This document shows, one piece after another, positions 9,020-17,001 of a stretch of 51,870 bases of DNA. Origin of the DNA: Clostridia bacterium. GTDB taxonomy: Bacteria > Bacillota > Clostridia > Oscillospirales > CAG-272. Under the pieces are notes generated by a model that was not told the DNA's origin, did not search any database, and saw only the letters and a program-made list of their open reading frames with translations. Within the stretch, counting starts at the first letter, position 1. Every line of letters begins with the position of its first letter. The translations under genes and the position numbers were made by a program. The stretch covers positions 1 through 51,870 of the forward strand of contig JAFZPN010000041.1 of the NCBI GenBank assembly GCA_017550315.1. Direction: 5' to 3'.

Positions 9020-9642
9020 AGGATCCCTATCAGGTGCTCGGCATCCCCCGCAGCGCCTCGGACGAAGAGGTCAAGCGGGCCTACCGCAACCTCGCCCGGA
9101 AATGGCACCCCGACAACTACGCCGGTCAGGCGCAGGCTGCGGGGTACGAAGAGATCATGAAGGAGATCAACGAGGCCTACGACGCGATCCAGAAGGAACG
9201 CGCAGGCGGCGGTCGGGAGTATTCCGGCGGCGGCACGCAGTCCTCGTATTCCAGCTACACCTCCGCGGGAACGACCTCCTTCGAGCAGGTCCGCAGGCTC
9301 ATCGCCGAGGGAAGGTACGCGGACGCCAAGCTCATCATCGACTCCACGCCTCCGGCTGACCGCGGCGCGGAATGGAACTACCTCATGGGCTGCCTGCTCT
9401 CGTATGCCGGGCAGTATTACGACGCGATGCGGTACATCGAGATCGCGTGCTACCTCGACCCCGCGAACGAAGAATACCGCGAGGCGAAAATGCGGATGCA
9501 GCGGCGCGGCGCGGACTACGGAAACGTCTACCGCACGAATACGGATGCGGGCGACTGCGATGTCTGCGGCACCTGCTCGACGCTCATCTGCTGCGACACC
9601 TGCTGCGAATGCATGGGCGGCGACCTCATCCGGTGCTGCTGA
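9016..9642 (+). CDS. J-domain protein with Cys-rich C-terminus
   Basis: A 208-residue protein with an N-terminal DnaJ domain (residues 2-62, HPD at 31-33 in RKWHPDNY), a Gly/Ser/Tyr linker (about 70-90), a short TPR-like helical region (about 91-160: VRRLIAEGRYADAKLIID, YLMGCLLSYAGQYYDAMRYI), and a tail of about 30 residues with ten cysteines starting CDVCGTCSTLICCDTCCEC. It is not DnaJ proper: it lacks the canonical G/F-rich region and CxxCxGxG zinc repeats. The HPD motif means it should stimulate an Hsp70. Its 4-base overlap with the DUF5685 gene suggests a joint role. The Cys tail could bind metal or be lipid-modified; this is not determinable here. Confidence 0.85.
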   Translation: MKDPYQVLGIPRSASDEEVKRAYRNLARKWHPDNYAGQAQAAGYEEIMKEINEAYDAIQKERAGGGREYSGGGTQSSYSSYTSAGTTSFEQVRRLIAEGRYADAKLIIDSTPPADRGAEWNYLMGCLLSYAGQYYDAMRYIEIACYLDPANEEYREAKMRMQRRGADYGNVYRTNTDAGDCDVCGTCSTLICCDTCCECMGGDLIRCC

Positions 9643-9667
9643 ACCCACCTGACTCCACGGAGGCATC

Positions 9668-10192
9668 ATGTCCGAAAAAACCCTGACGCAGAAAATCGCG
9701 CTCTGCGGCGTATTCGCCGCGCTTTGCCTCGTCTTCCTCTGGATCGGCGGGATGACTTTGCTCGATCTCTCCATCCTCGTCGTCTGCTCCCTCATGACCA
9801 TGCTCCTCGTCATCGAGACCGGGGACAAGACGGCGTGGATCTACGCGGCGGCGACCGGGGTGCTCGCGCTCCTGCTCCTGCCCTCGAAGCTCTACGCGAT
9901 CGAATACATCCTCTTCGCTGCCGTCTATCCGATCATGAAGCTGTATTTCGAGAGGCTCCGCGCGCTCTTTGCGTGGCCCGTGAAAATCTCCTTCCTCGAC
10001 ACGATGCTCCTCCTGTGCGTCGTGCTCGCGCAGCATGTTTTCATGGCGGGAGACGACTATTTCGCCCTGAACTGGATCACGGTTGCCATGGGGACGCTCT
10101 TCTTCATCCTGTACGACATCACGCTGACGCTCTGCATCTCTCTCTACATCGTCAAACTGCGCAAAAAACTGGGCTTCGGACGCCGGAAGTAA
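9668..10192 (+). CDS. Small integral membrane protein, unknown function
   Basis: A 174-residue protein with about five predicted membrane helices (near residues 10-28, 32-48, 55-75, 113-130, 138-160) and a basic C-terminus (KLRKKLGFGRRK), predicting a cytoplasmic end. The hydrophobic pattern and the opening LTQKIALCGVFAALCLVFLW resemble small ECF-S-like or DUF-type Firmicutes membrane proteins, but no diagnostic motif is present. It lies 25 bases after the J-domain gene on the same strand and is followed by a terminator, so it is the last gene of this three-gene unit. Confidence 0.65.
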   Translation: MSEKTLTQKIALCGVFAALCLVFLWIGGMTLLDLSILVVCSLMTMLLVIETGDKTAWIYAAATGVLALLLLPSKLYAIEYILFAAVYPIMKLYFERLRALFAWPVKISFLDTMLLLCVVLAQHVFMAGDDYFALNWITVAMGTLFFILYDITLTLCISLYIVKLRKKLGFGRRK

Positions 10193-10211
10193 GGGCAATA
10201 TCATAAAAAAT

Positions 10212-10239
10212 GCGCCGTTTCGTTGACAACGGCGCTTTT
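10212..10239 (+). terminator. Terminator after the membrane protein gene, overlapping a promoter
   Basis: Stem GCGCCGTT/AACGGCGC (10212-10219 with 10228-10235), 8-base loop, then TTTT. The last loop bases and the 3' arm also hold a -35 box for the next gene. Confidence 0.85.
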
Positions 10240-10252
10240 CATATAGTATAAT
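10223..10252 (+). promoter_or_regulatory. Promoter for the lipoprotein / yicC-gmk region, nested in a terminator
   Basis: TTGACA (10223-10228), 18-base spacer, TATAAT (10247-10252). The -35 box lies in the loop of the upstream terminator hairpin. Transcription would start near 10259, about 50 bases before the lipoprotein gene. Confidence 0.8.
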
Positions 10253-10311
10253 AATATAGATACAATGGCCACAGGTCTGCCGATCCCGGGGACCGCCGCA
10301 GGAGGACGGAA

Positions 10312-11484
10312 ATGACATTACGAAATTGGACCGCATGTGTTCTCGCGGCAGTGCTGACCGCGCTCTGCTTCGTTTCCTGCTCGCCCGGAACGGACGGCGG
10401 ATCGGCTCCTTCGGTCACGCTGACGGCGGACGAACTGTCCGGCTATACGATCGTCCGCAGCGATGTCGCCGACGATCCGCTGACCCGGTGCGCCATGCGC
10501 GTGCGCGATGCGGCGGAGGCGGCGGGGTACAAGCTGACGCTCACGACCGACTTCTACCGCGAGGGCGTCGCCAGCTTCCAGATCCTCGACACGGAGATCC
10601 TCGTCGGCGAGACCAACCGTCCGGAGACCGCCGAATTCCTCGATTCCCTCGCCCCATGGCAGTGGGGCTACGCGCTCGTCGGGACGAAGATCGTCATCGC
10701 CGGGCATGACATCGCGGGAACGCAGGCCGCAGCGGACGCCTTCATCGAGAACATCCTCGGGCGGGAGCCGCTGTCCTTCTCCGACACGGACCGCTATGTC
10801 TACGGCGACGTCCATGAGGGGACCGGACAGGTGTGGGGCATCCTCACCTGCGACGCGGAAGAGGTCGGCGACGCGCTCGGGAAGCGGGCGGAAAGCCTTC
10901 TCTGCGCACGCGAGGAGGCCTGTATCCTGATCCTGCGCTCGCCTTATGCAGAGGACGGCACCATGGACGTGCCGGAGGGATTTGCCGTCGGCGTCGATAA
11001 GAACGACGGGATCCGCCGCATCTGCATCCTTTACCGGACGGCGGACTTTACGTTCTCCTCCGGCGACGCGATCGACCTTTTGAACTACCCGAACCTCACG
11101 CCTGCCGAACGCGGCTCACTGGTCTATACGGTTCTGCGCAGCCGTGCGACGGGGGAGAAGATGGTCTTTGCGGCCGCCTCGCTTCCGCCGGATACCTCAT
11201 CGGCCACGCGGCTCCGCGTTGTCGAAGGCTTCCTCGGCCATACGGGCAGCCTTCCCGCCGTAATCGCGGGATTCGACCTCGGGCTCGACGGGAAGCATGT
11301 GACGACCGAGGAGGACTGCATGGGCTTCGGATACGCGGCGGCGGTCCGGATCGCGGCGGAGCGTGACGGGGAAGAGAACCCGAGCCTATCGCTCTTCCTC
11401 CCCTACGAGGAACTCGCGGCCTCCGCTGCCTCGACCGACGCGGACGGCGTCCTCTACGTCGGGATGCAGAAGACCAAGAAGTAA
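10312..11484 (+). CDS. Predicted lipoprotein, possible degenerate endonuclease/exonuclease/phosphatase fold
   Basis: A 390-residue protein with an N-terminal signal peptide ending in a lipobox-like CFVSC (Cys23). The next domain (about 40-150) has the pattern YTIVRSD...EILVGETNRPETAEF...YALVGTKIVIAGHD..GTQAAADAF, found in front of catalytic domains in several clostridial surface proteins. The C-terminal part (about 170-350) has a layout recalling the EEP superfamily (a strand followed by LRSRATGEKMVFAAASL, then LPAVIAGFDLG where an active enzyme would have GDFN). The usual catalytic His and Asn are not in place, so it may be inactive. An AGGAGG site precedes ATG. It lies 49 bases before yicC and probably heads that transcript. 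The fold is inferred from patterns only. Confidence 0.6.
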   Translation: MTLRNWTACVLAAVLTALCFVSCSPGTDGGSAPSVTLTADELSGYTIVRSDVADDPLTRCAMRVRDAAEAAGYKLTLTTDFYREGVASFQILDTEILVGETNRPETAEFLDSLAPWQWGYALVGTKIVIAGHDIAGTQAAADAFIENILGREPLSFSDTDRYVYGDVHEGTGQVWGILTCDAEEVGDALGKRAESLLCAREEACILILRSPYAEDGTMDVPEGFAVGVDKNDGIRRICILYRTADFTFSSGDAIDLLNYPNLTPAERGSLVYTVLRSRATGEKMVFAAASLPPDTSSATRLRVVEGFLGHTGSLPAVIAGFDLGLDGKHVTTEEDCMGFGYAAAVRIAAERDGEENPSLSLFLPYEELAASAASTDADGVLYVGMQKTKK

Positions 11485-11533
11485 ATGACCGGCGGTATGC
11501 CGATACAGAGAATTTCCATCGGAGAGTGACAGT

Positions 11534-12427
11534 ATGCTCAAAAGTATGACGGCATTCGGGCGCGCGCGGAGGATGTCCTCGGACGGCGCACTCGACATCA
11601 CGGCGGAGCTTCGTTCCGTCAATTCCCGCTACCTCGACGTGACCGTGCGGATGTCCCGGCAGGTCGCGCACCTTGAGGACAAGGTCAAGGCGTATCTCGC
11701 CGAGGCCGGGATCACGCGCGGCAAGGTGGAGGTCTACGTCGGCGTGGACGTCCTCGAAACGCGGGGGCTCGAAGTCCTCGTCGATCACGAGGCGGCGCGC
11801 TCTTACATTGCGGCTCTCGAAGACCTGCGCGACACCTTCGGTTTAAAGGACGACATCTCCGTGATGCGCGTCGCGGCGAACCGGGATCTCTTCACGACGA
11901 AGAAGCCCGAGGAGGACGACGAGCGCGACTGGGCCGAGATCCGGACCGTGCTGGCGGAGGCGGTCGCGGGCTTTTCACAGATGCGGGCGAAGGAGGGCGA
12001 GAACCTCTGCGCCGATCTTTCGGGAAAGCTCGAGACCCTCGAGGGCATGGCGGCGAAGGTCAAGACCCTGTCCGAGGAGGATATCGCGGGCTATCCCGCA
12101 AAGCTTGAGACGCGTATCCGGCAGTTCCTCGCGGACTTTGACGCGGAGGCCTCCGAGCAGCGCATCCTGACCGAAGCGGCGATCTTTGCGGACAAGGCAG
12201 CCATCGACGAGGAACTCGTCCGGCTGGCGTCGCACTTCAAGGCGTTCCGCGAGATCCTCTCCTCCGATGAGGCGGCGGGCCGCAAGCTCGATTTCCTCGT
12301 GCAGGAGATCAACCGCGAGACCAACACCATCGGCTCGAAAGCCGGCAACGCGCAGATCGCGCATCTCGTCGTCGACATGAAGACGGAGATCGAGAAGATC
12401 CGCGAGCAGATTCAGAATCTGGAGTGA
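11534..12427 (+). CDS. yicC: YicC family endoribonuclease
   Basis: A 297-residue YicC/YloC family protein. The N-terminus MLKSMTAFGRARR, the segment SVNSRYLDVTVRM and the C-terminal DUF1732-type region (FLVQEINRETNTIGSKAGNAQI...VDMKTEIEKIREQIQNLE) are all diagnostic. Members are hexameric endoribonucleases implicated in RNA decay and stationary-phase or sporulation control. GGAGAG lies 8 bases before the start. It is followed after 3 bases by remA, the same order as yloC-remA in Bacillus subtilis. Length is normal. Confidence 0.93.
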   Translation: MLKSMTAFGRARRMSSDGALDITAELRSVNSRYLDVTVRMSRQVAHLEDKVKAYLAEAGITRGKVEVYVGVDVLETRGLEVLVDHEAARSYIAALEDLRDTFGLKDDISVMRVAANRDLFTTKKPEEDDERDWAEIRTVLAEAVAGFSQMRAKEGENLCADLSGKLETLEGMAAKVKTLSEEDIAGYPAKLETRIRQFLADFDAEASEQRILTEAAIFADKAAIDEELVRLASHFKAFREILSSDEAAGRKLDFLVQEINRETNTIGSKAGNAQIAHLVVDMKTEIEKIREQIQNLE

Positions 12428-12430
12428 ACG

Positions 12431-12703
12431 ATGAAATTCGTAAACGTAGGCTTCAACAACATGGTCAACGCCGAGCGGGTGATCGCGGTGATCGCGTCGG
12501 ATTCCGCCCCGGCAAAGAGACTGATCCAGGATGCGAAGGACACGGGCCGCGCCATCGACTGTACTTCGGGTAGAAAGACCCGGAGCGTCGTCATCATGGA
12601 CTCGGACCACATTGTCCTCTCGGCGATCCAGAACGAAACGATTTCCGGACGGCTGAACGGCGCGTCCGACGAGGAAACGGAAGGAGACGGCGGCGATGAG
12701 TGA
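12431..12703 (+). CDS. remA: RemA-like extracellular matrix regulator (DUF370)
   Basis: A 90-residue RemA/DUF370 protein: MKFVNVGFNNMVNAERVIAV, then SAPAKRLIQDAKDTGRAIDCTSGRKTRSVVIMDSDHIVLSAIQNETI. RemA forms ring-shaped multimers that wrap DNA; in B. subtilis it activates matrix and osmoprotection genes. The core is full length with a short acidic tail (DEETEGDGGDE). It lies between yicC and gmk, as in Bacillus, and its last 8 bases overlap the start of gmk. Whether it regulates biofilm genes in this organism cannot be told. Confidence 0.92.
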   Translation: MKFVNVGFNNMVNAERVIAVIASDSAPAKRLIQDAKDTGRAIDCTSGRKTRSVVIMDSDHIVLSAIQNETISGRLNGASDEETEGDGGDE

Positions 12704-13346
12704 ACATCGGGATGCAATCGAGAGAACGGCGGGCATGGTGCTCGTGATTTCCGGCCCGTCCGGCAGCGGCAAGGGCACGGTGATCGGGATCCTGCGGGAG
12801 ATCTGCCCGAATCTGGGGCTGGCGGTGTCCGCGACGACCCGGGCCATGCGCGAGGGCGAAGAAGAAGGGGTCAACTACTACTACAAGACCCGCGAGCAGT
12901 TTGAAGAGCTCATTGCGGAAGGCAGCGTGCTCGAGTACACGATCTACAACGGCAACTACTACGGAACCCTCAAGAGCGAGGCCGAGCGGATTCTCGACGC
13001 GGGACAGGACCTCGTCCTCGAGATCGAGGTGGACGGCGCGGGGCAGATCAAGCGGCTCATGGGAGACCGCGCGACGACCGTCATGCTGATCGCGCCATCC
13101 GCGGAAGAGCAGGAAAGACGCCTGCGCGGACGCGGGACCGAGGACGACGACGTGATCGCCGCCCGGGTCAAGCGTGCGCGGGAGGAGATCAAGGAGGCGC
13201 CGAAATACGACTACGTGGCGGTGAACGAAACCGACCGCGCCGAGGAATGCGCCCGCGACATCCTCTCCGTCATCCGCGCGGAGCACATGCGCTCCGACCG
13301 CATGATGACCTACATCCACGACTATTTTGACGACGACGAAATCTGA
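12696..13346 (+). CDS. gmk: Guanylate kinase
   Basis: Phosphorylates GMP to GDP using ATP. 216 residues, with P-loop SGPSGSGKG (about 19-27), GMP-binding TTRAMREGEEEGVNYYY and the EYTIYNGNYYGT motif, then the lid region RLRGRGTEDDDVIAARVKRA. The first 12 residues (MSEHRDAIERTA) extend beyond the usual start. An in-frame GMVLVISGP methionine exists at residue 14, but the start used here has GGAGACGGCGGCG just upstream and overlaps remA by 8 bases. It precedes rpoZ, as in Bacillus. Confidence 0.95.
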   Translation: MSEHRDAIERTAGMVLVISGPSGSGKGTVIGILREICPNLGLAVSATTRAMREGEEEGVNYYYKTREQFEELIAEGSVLEYTIYNGNYYGTLKSEAERILDAGQDLVLEIEVDGAGQIKRLMGDRATTVMLIAPSAEEQERRLRGRGTEDDDVIAARVKRAREEIKEAPKYDYVAVNETDRAEECARDILSVIRAEHMRSDRMMTYIHDYFDDDEI

Positions 13347-13388
13347 GCCGTTTGAACGATAGAAGATTGAAACAGAAAGGGAACTATC

Positions 13389-13826
13389 ATGGAAAACAAC
13401 AACGAAACGATGCAGCAGAACGCGCAGCCCACGACCTACAACCGCTATGCGCTGGTGGTGGCGTCGGCGAAGTGCGCCCGGATCATCACGGACGAATACA
13501 CGAAGCAGAGAGAGGTCGCGGAGAAGATCGCGGCATCGAGCAAGGATTCCGAGAAGAAGAGCTCCATCGCGAGCATGATCAAGAAGGAATACCGCGATGA
13601 AAAGGCCGTGAAGACCGCGATCACCGGGCTGTATAACGGCGATTTCAAGATCATCGAACCGGACGGCGAGGAAAAGCTCATCAGCCGCCAGCAGCCCGAC
13701 AATCTCGCGGAGCCCGGCGAATTCCCGGACGAGGAAGAGCGCGAAGAGTCCATCGACAACTTTGCCCTCGACGCGAACACCCCGCCGAAGAAGATCGTCC
13801 CCGAAACGGCAGCCGACGCCGAATAA
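13389..13826 (+). CDS. rpoZ: RNA polymerase omega subunit, extended
   Basis: The omega subunit helps assemble and stabilise RNA polymerase by clamping beta-prime. The core NRYALVVASAKCARIITDEY matches the omega N-terminal helix, and KAVKTAITGLYNGDFKI matches the C-terminal part of the fold. At 145 residues it is about twice the Bacillus protein. A Lys/Ser-rich stretch (about residues 48-68) is inserted inside the fold, and the last 60 residues form an acidic, probably disordered tail. Its position between gmk and priA is the conserved one. An AAAGGGAAC site lies before ATG. The identification rests on context plus the core motif. Confidence 0.85.
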   Translation: MENNNETMQQNAQPTTYNRYALVVASAKCARIITDEYTKQREVAEKIAASSKDSEKKSSIASMIKKEYRDEKAVKTAITGLYNGDFKIIEPDGEEKLISRQQPDNLAEPGEFPDEEEREESIDNFALDANTPPKKIVPETAADAE

Positions 13827-13877
13827 TCCCCCGATATCACAGCTGAGCCATCGCGGCGGAAAGGAACACGGAAAGCC

Positions 13878-16493
13878 ATGATTGCAGAAATCTACGTCCT
13901 CGACGTGCCCTTCCACGCCGACCGGGCCTATACCTATTACATCCCGCAGACGCTTGAAGACAGCGTGGTGCCCGGTTCCGTCGCCGAAGTCCCCTTCGGA
14001 AGGGGAAACCGCCGTATGACCGGGATCGTGACCGCGGTCCGGGACGGGGAAGCGCCGGAAGGCTCCAAACCCGTCGCCGCCATCGTGGGAGACGGTCCCG
14101 TGCTCGACGGAGAGCTGCTCGGTCTGTGCCTGTTCGTGAAGGAATACACCCTCTCGACCTTCGGCGACGCGCTCCGGACGGTCGTCCCGCCGAACGCCCT
14201 GTCGAAGATCGTGACCTATTACCGGGTCAACGCGGATACCGATGCCGTCAAGAGCGCCATGCAGGCGCTGAAGGGCGCGGTCGGCGAGCGGGGGCGGCTG
14301 GTCTGGTCGCTCATCGAGCACCGCCAGCGGTTCACCCGGCAGGCCGTCCAGGCGGAGGTCGATTTCGACTGCACCAAGACCCTCTCCGCCATGCTGGATC
14401 TCGGGATCATCGAAAAATGCACCGAGGTGAAGCGCTCGAGCGCGGGCCTGATCCGGCGGACGTATTCGCCCTCATCCGCCCTTGCCGATGGCGACGCCTG
14501 GGACGCCGCATTCGCCGGGATCACCGGACGGAACCAGCGGAAACTGCTCGACGCGCTCCGCCATGCGGCAGAAGAAGGGAGCAGCCGGGAAGAGAGTGCG
14601 CTGTACGAAGCGGCGGGACTCACGCAGGCTGCCGGCCACAACGCGGCGAAGGCCCTCGCGGAAAAGGGGCTGCTCGTCGCGGCGGAGGAGACCGATTACC
14701 GCAATCCCTTCACCGTCGAGTCCCTCCTCGCGGAGGCCGGGACGGTCGAAGAGACGCCGAAGCCCGTTCTGACCGACGAACAGGCGCGCGCGTACCGGGA
14801 GATCGAAGAACTGCTCACGGGCGGAGAGCCCGCGGCGGCGCTGCTCTACGGGGTGACGGGATCGGGCAAGACCAACGTTATCCTCGCCGCGATCGACCGG
14901 GTGCTCGCAGACGGGCGCGGCGCGATCATGCTCGTGCCGGAGATCGCCCTGACGCCGCAGACCGTGGGGATCTTCCTCCGGCGGTACGGCGACCGGATCG
15001 CGGTGATCCATTCGGGCCTCTCCGCCGGGGAACGCTTTGACGCATGGCGGCGTATCCGGGAAGGACTCGCCGACGTCGTGATCGGGACCCGGTCCGCGGT
15101 ATTCGCGCCGCTTTCCAACCTCGGCCTGATCGTGATCGACGAGGAGCAGGAATACACCTACAAATCGGACGCCGATCCGAAGTATCACGCGCACGACATC
15201 GCCCGCTGGCGGTGCCGGGAACACGGCGCGGTGATGCTGCTCTCTTCGGCGACGCCGTCCGTCACGAGCTATTACAAGGCGAAGACGGGCGTTTACCGCC
15301 TCGTCGAATTGAAGGAACGCTACAACGGCGCTGCCCTGCCCGCGGTCGAGATCTACGACATGCGCGGCGAGACGGCCCGTGGTAATCTCTCCCCCGTCGG
15401 CGCGCGGCTTGCGGAAAAGCTGCGCGAGGACAAGGCGGCGGGGCATCAGGCGATCCTCTTTCTCAATCGCCGCGGCTACAACAATTACGTCGCCTGCAAG
15501 TCCTGCGGCAGGAGCATCAAGTGCCCGAACTGCTCGGTGACCCTGACTTATCACGCCTATCGCTCCCGCCTCGCGCGGATCGACAAGACCGACGAGCGGT
15601 ATGAAGAGAACCGGCGCGAAAACGGCACGCTCATCTGCCATCTCTGCGGACACCGCGAAAAAGTCCCGGAGAAATGCCCGGCCTGCGGTCACGAGCACTT
15701 TATGTTCATGGGCGCGGGGACGCAGAAGGCCGAGGACGACATCGTCTCGATGTTTCCGGATCTGAACGTCCTGCGGATGGATTACGACACCACCCAGTCG
15801 AAATTCGCGCACGAGGAGATCCTCGCGCAGTTCCGGCGGGGCGAGGCGGACGTGCTTCTCGGGACGCAGATGGTGACCAAGGGTCACGATTTCCCGCGGG
15901 TCGCGACGGTCGGCGTCCTGAACGCGGACGGATCGCTCGCGGTGGATGACTACCGCGCTGCGGAGCGCACCTTCGCCATGCTGACGCAGGTGATCGGACG
16001 GGCCGGACGCGCGGATGTGCCGGGCACCGCCGTGATCCAGACCTATGACCCCGGGAACGAGGTCATCCGGCTCGCGGCGGAACAGAACTACGAAAAATTC
16101 TACGAGGGCGAGATCAAGCTGCGCAAGTCCCTCACCTTCCCGCCCTTCTGCGACATCGCGGTCATCACGCTGTCCGGCGAGGACGAAGGCTATCTCGGGC
16201 TGGTCACGACGCGGATGTACGAGCGCGTAATCGAACTCACACGCCTCGACTTCCGCGACATCCCGCTCGTGCTCTACGGCCCCTTCGAGGCGCCGATCTA
16301 CCGGGTCCAGAACACCTGCCGGATGCGGCTCGTGCTCAAATGCCGGCTGACGAAGCGCACGCGCGCGTTTCTCGCCGAACTTCTGACGGAATTCGGCAAA
16401 TCGGGTCCCTCCCGCTTCACCGGCGGCATGGTGCAGACCCGATCCGCGCGCCGCGTCACCGTCTCGGTTGATCTCAACCCCAGCACCGTATAA
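13878..16493 (+). CDS. priA: Primosomal protein N', replication-restart helicase
   Basis: Restarts stalled forks by loading the replisome. 871 residues. The N-terminal 3'-end-binding domain opens with AEIYVLDVPFHADRAYTYYIP. Helicase motifs are LLYGVTGSGKTNV (Walker A, near 325), VIDEEQEYTYKSD (motif II, DEEQ rather than DEEH), FLNRRGYNNYVAC and VIGRAGRADVPG. Zinc-binding cysteines are CKSCGRSIKCPNC and then CHLCG...KCPACG. Between the two Cys clusters there are about 20 extra residues (RSRLARIDKTDERYEENRRE) not expected in this compact region. coaBC, which precedes priA in Bacillus, is absent. It is followed 22 bases later by def. Confidence 0.95.
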   Translation: MIAEIYVLDVPFHADRAYTYYIPQTLEDSVVPGSVAEVPFGRGNRRMTGIVTAVRDGEAPEGSKPVAAIVGDGPVLDGELLGLCLFVKEYTLSTFGDALRTVVPPNALSKIVTYYRVNADTDAVKSAMQALKGAVGERGRLVWSLIEHRQRFTRQAVQAEVDFDCTKTLSAMLDLGIIEKCTEVKRSSAGLIRRTYSPSSALADGDAWDAAFAGITGRNQRKLLDALRHAAEEGSSREESALYEAAGLTQAAGHNAAKALAEKGLLVAAEETDYRNPFTVESLLAEAGTVEETPKPVLTDEQARAYREIEELLTGGEPAAALLYGVTGSGKTNVILAAIDRVLADGRGAIMLVPEIALTPQTVGIFLRRYGDRIAVIHSGLSAGERFDAWRRIREGLADVVIGTRSAVFAPLSNLGLIVIDEEQEYTYKSDADPKYHAHDIARWRCREHGAVMLLSSATPSVTSYYKAKTGVYRLVELKERYNGAALPAVEIYDMRGETARGNLSPVGARLAEKLREDKAAGHQAILFLNRRGYNNYVACKSCGRSIKCPNCSVTLTYHAYRSRLARIDKTDERYEENRRENGTLICHLCGHREKVPEKCPACGHEHFMFMGAGTQKAEDDIVSMFPDLNVLRMDYDTTQSKFAHEEILAQFRRGEADVLLGTQMVTKGHDFPRVATVGVLNADGSLAVDDYRAAERTFAMLTQVIGRAGRADVPGTAVIQTYDPGNEVIRLAAEQNYEKFYEGEIKLRKSLTFPPFCDIAVITLSGEDEGYLGLVTTRMYERVIELTRLDFRDIPLVLYGPFEAPIYRVQNTCRMRLVLKCRLTKRTRAFLAELLTEFGKSGPSRFTGGMVQTRSARRVTVSVDLNPSTV

Positions 16494-16515
16494 CGATTCA
16501 TGATGAGGTAAAAAC

Positions 16516-16998
16516 ATGGCAATCCTGAATATCGTAAAAGAAGGCGATCCACTGCTGCGCAAGAAGTGCCGGCCCGTCACGGAGATCACGCCCCGCATTC
16601 TCATGCTCCTCGACGACATGAGAGAGACCCTGATCGAGGCGAACGGAGCCGGACTGGCCGCGCCCCAGGTGGGGATCCTGCGCCGCATCGCCCTCGTGGA
16701 CCTCGGCGAGGAGATCGTCGAGCTCATCAACCCGGAAATTCTCGAGACCGAAGGCGAGCAGGAGGAGGTCGAAGGCTGCCTCTCCGTCCCGGACGTCTGG
16801 GGGATTACGAAGCGTCCGGCGTGGGTGAAAGTCAGAGCCATGAACCGGGACGGCGAGGAATTCGAGGTCGAGGGAGAGGGACTGAACGCCCGCTGCCTCT
16901 GCCATGAGATCGACCACCTCGACGGACACCTCTTCACGGACAACGTCGTCCACATCCTCTCGCCCGAAGAGGTCGAGGAACTGATGGGCGAGGACTGA
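16516..16998 (+). CDS. def: Peptide deformylase
   Basis: Removes the formyl group from nascent proteins. 160 residues with the three catalytic motifs: GAGLAAPQVG, EGCLSVP (metal-binding Cys) and HEIDHLDG (two His ligands and the catalytic Glu). The short C-terminus after HEIDHLDGHLF fits the compact clostridial form. ATGAGGTAAAAAC precedes ATG. It is followed after 3 bases by fmt, the functional partner that adds the formyl group to initiator tRNA. Confidence 0.97.
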   Translation: MAILNIVKEGDPLLRKKCRPVTEITPRILMLLDDMRETLIEANGAGLAAPQVGILRRIALVDLGEEIVELINPEILETEGEQEEVEGCLSVPDVWGITKRPAWVKVRAMNRDGEEFEVEGEGLNARCLCHEIDHLDGHLFTDNVVHILSPEEVEELMGED

Positions 16999-17001
16999 GC
17001 C

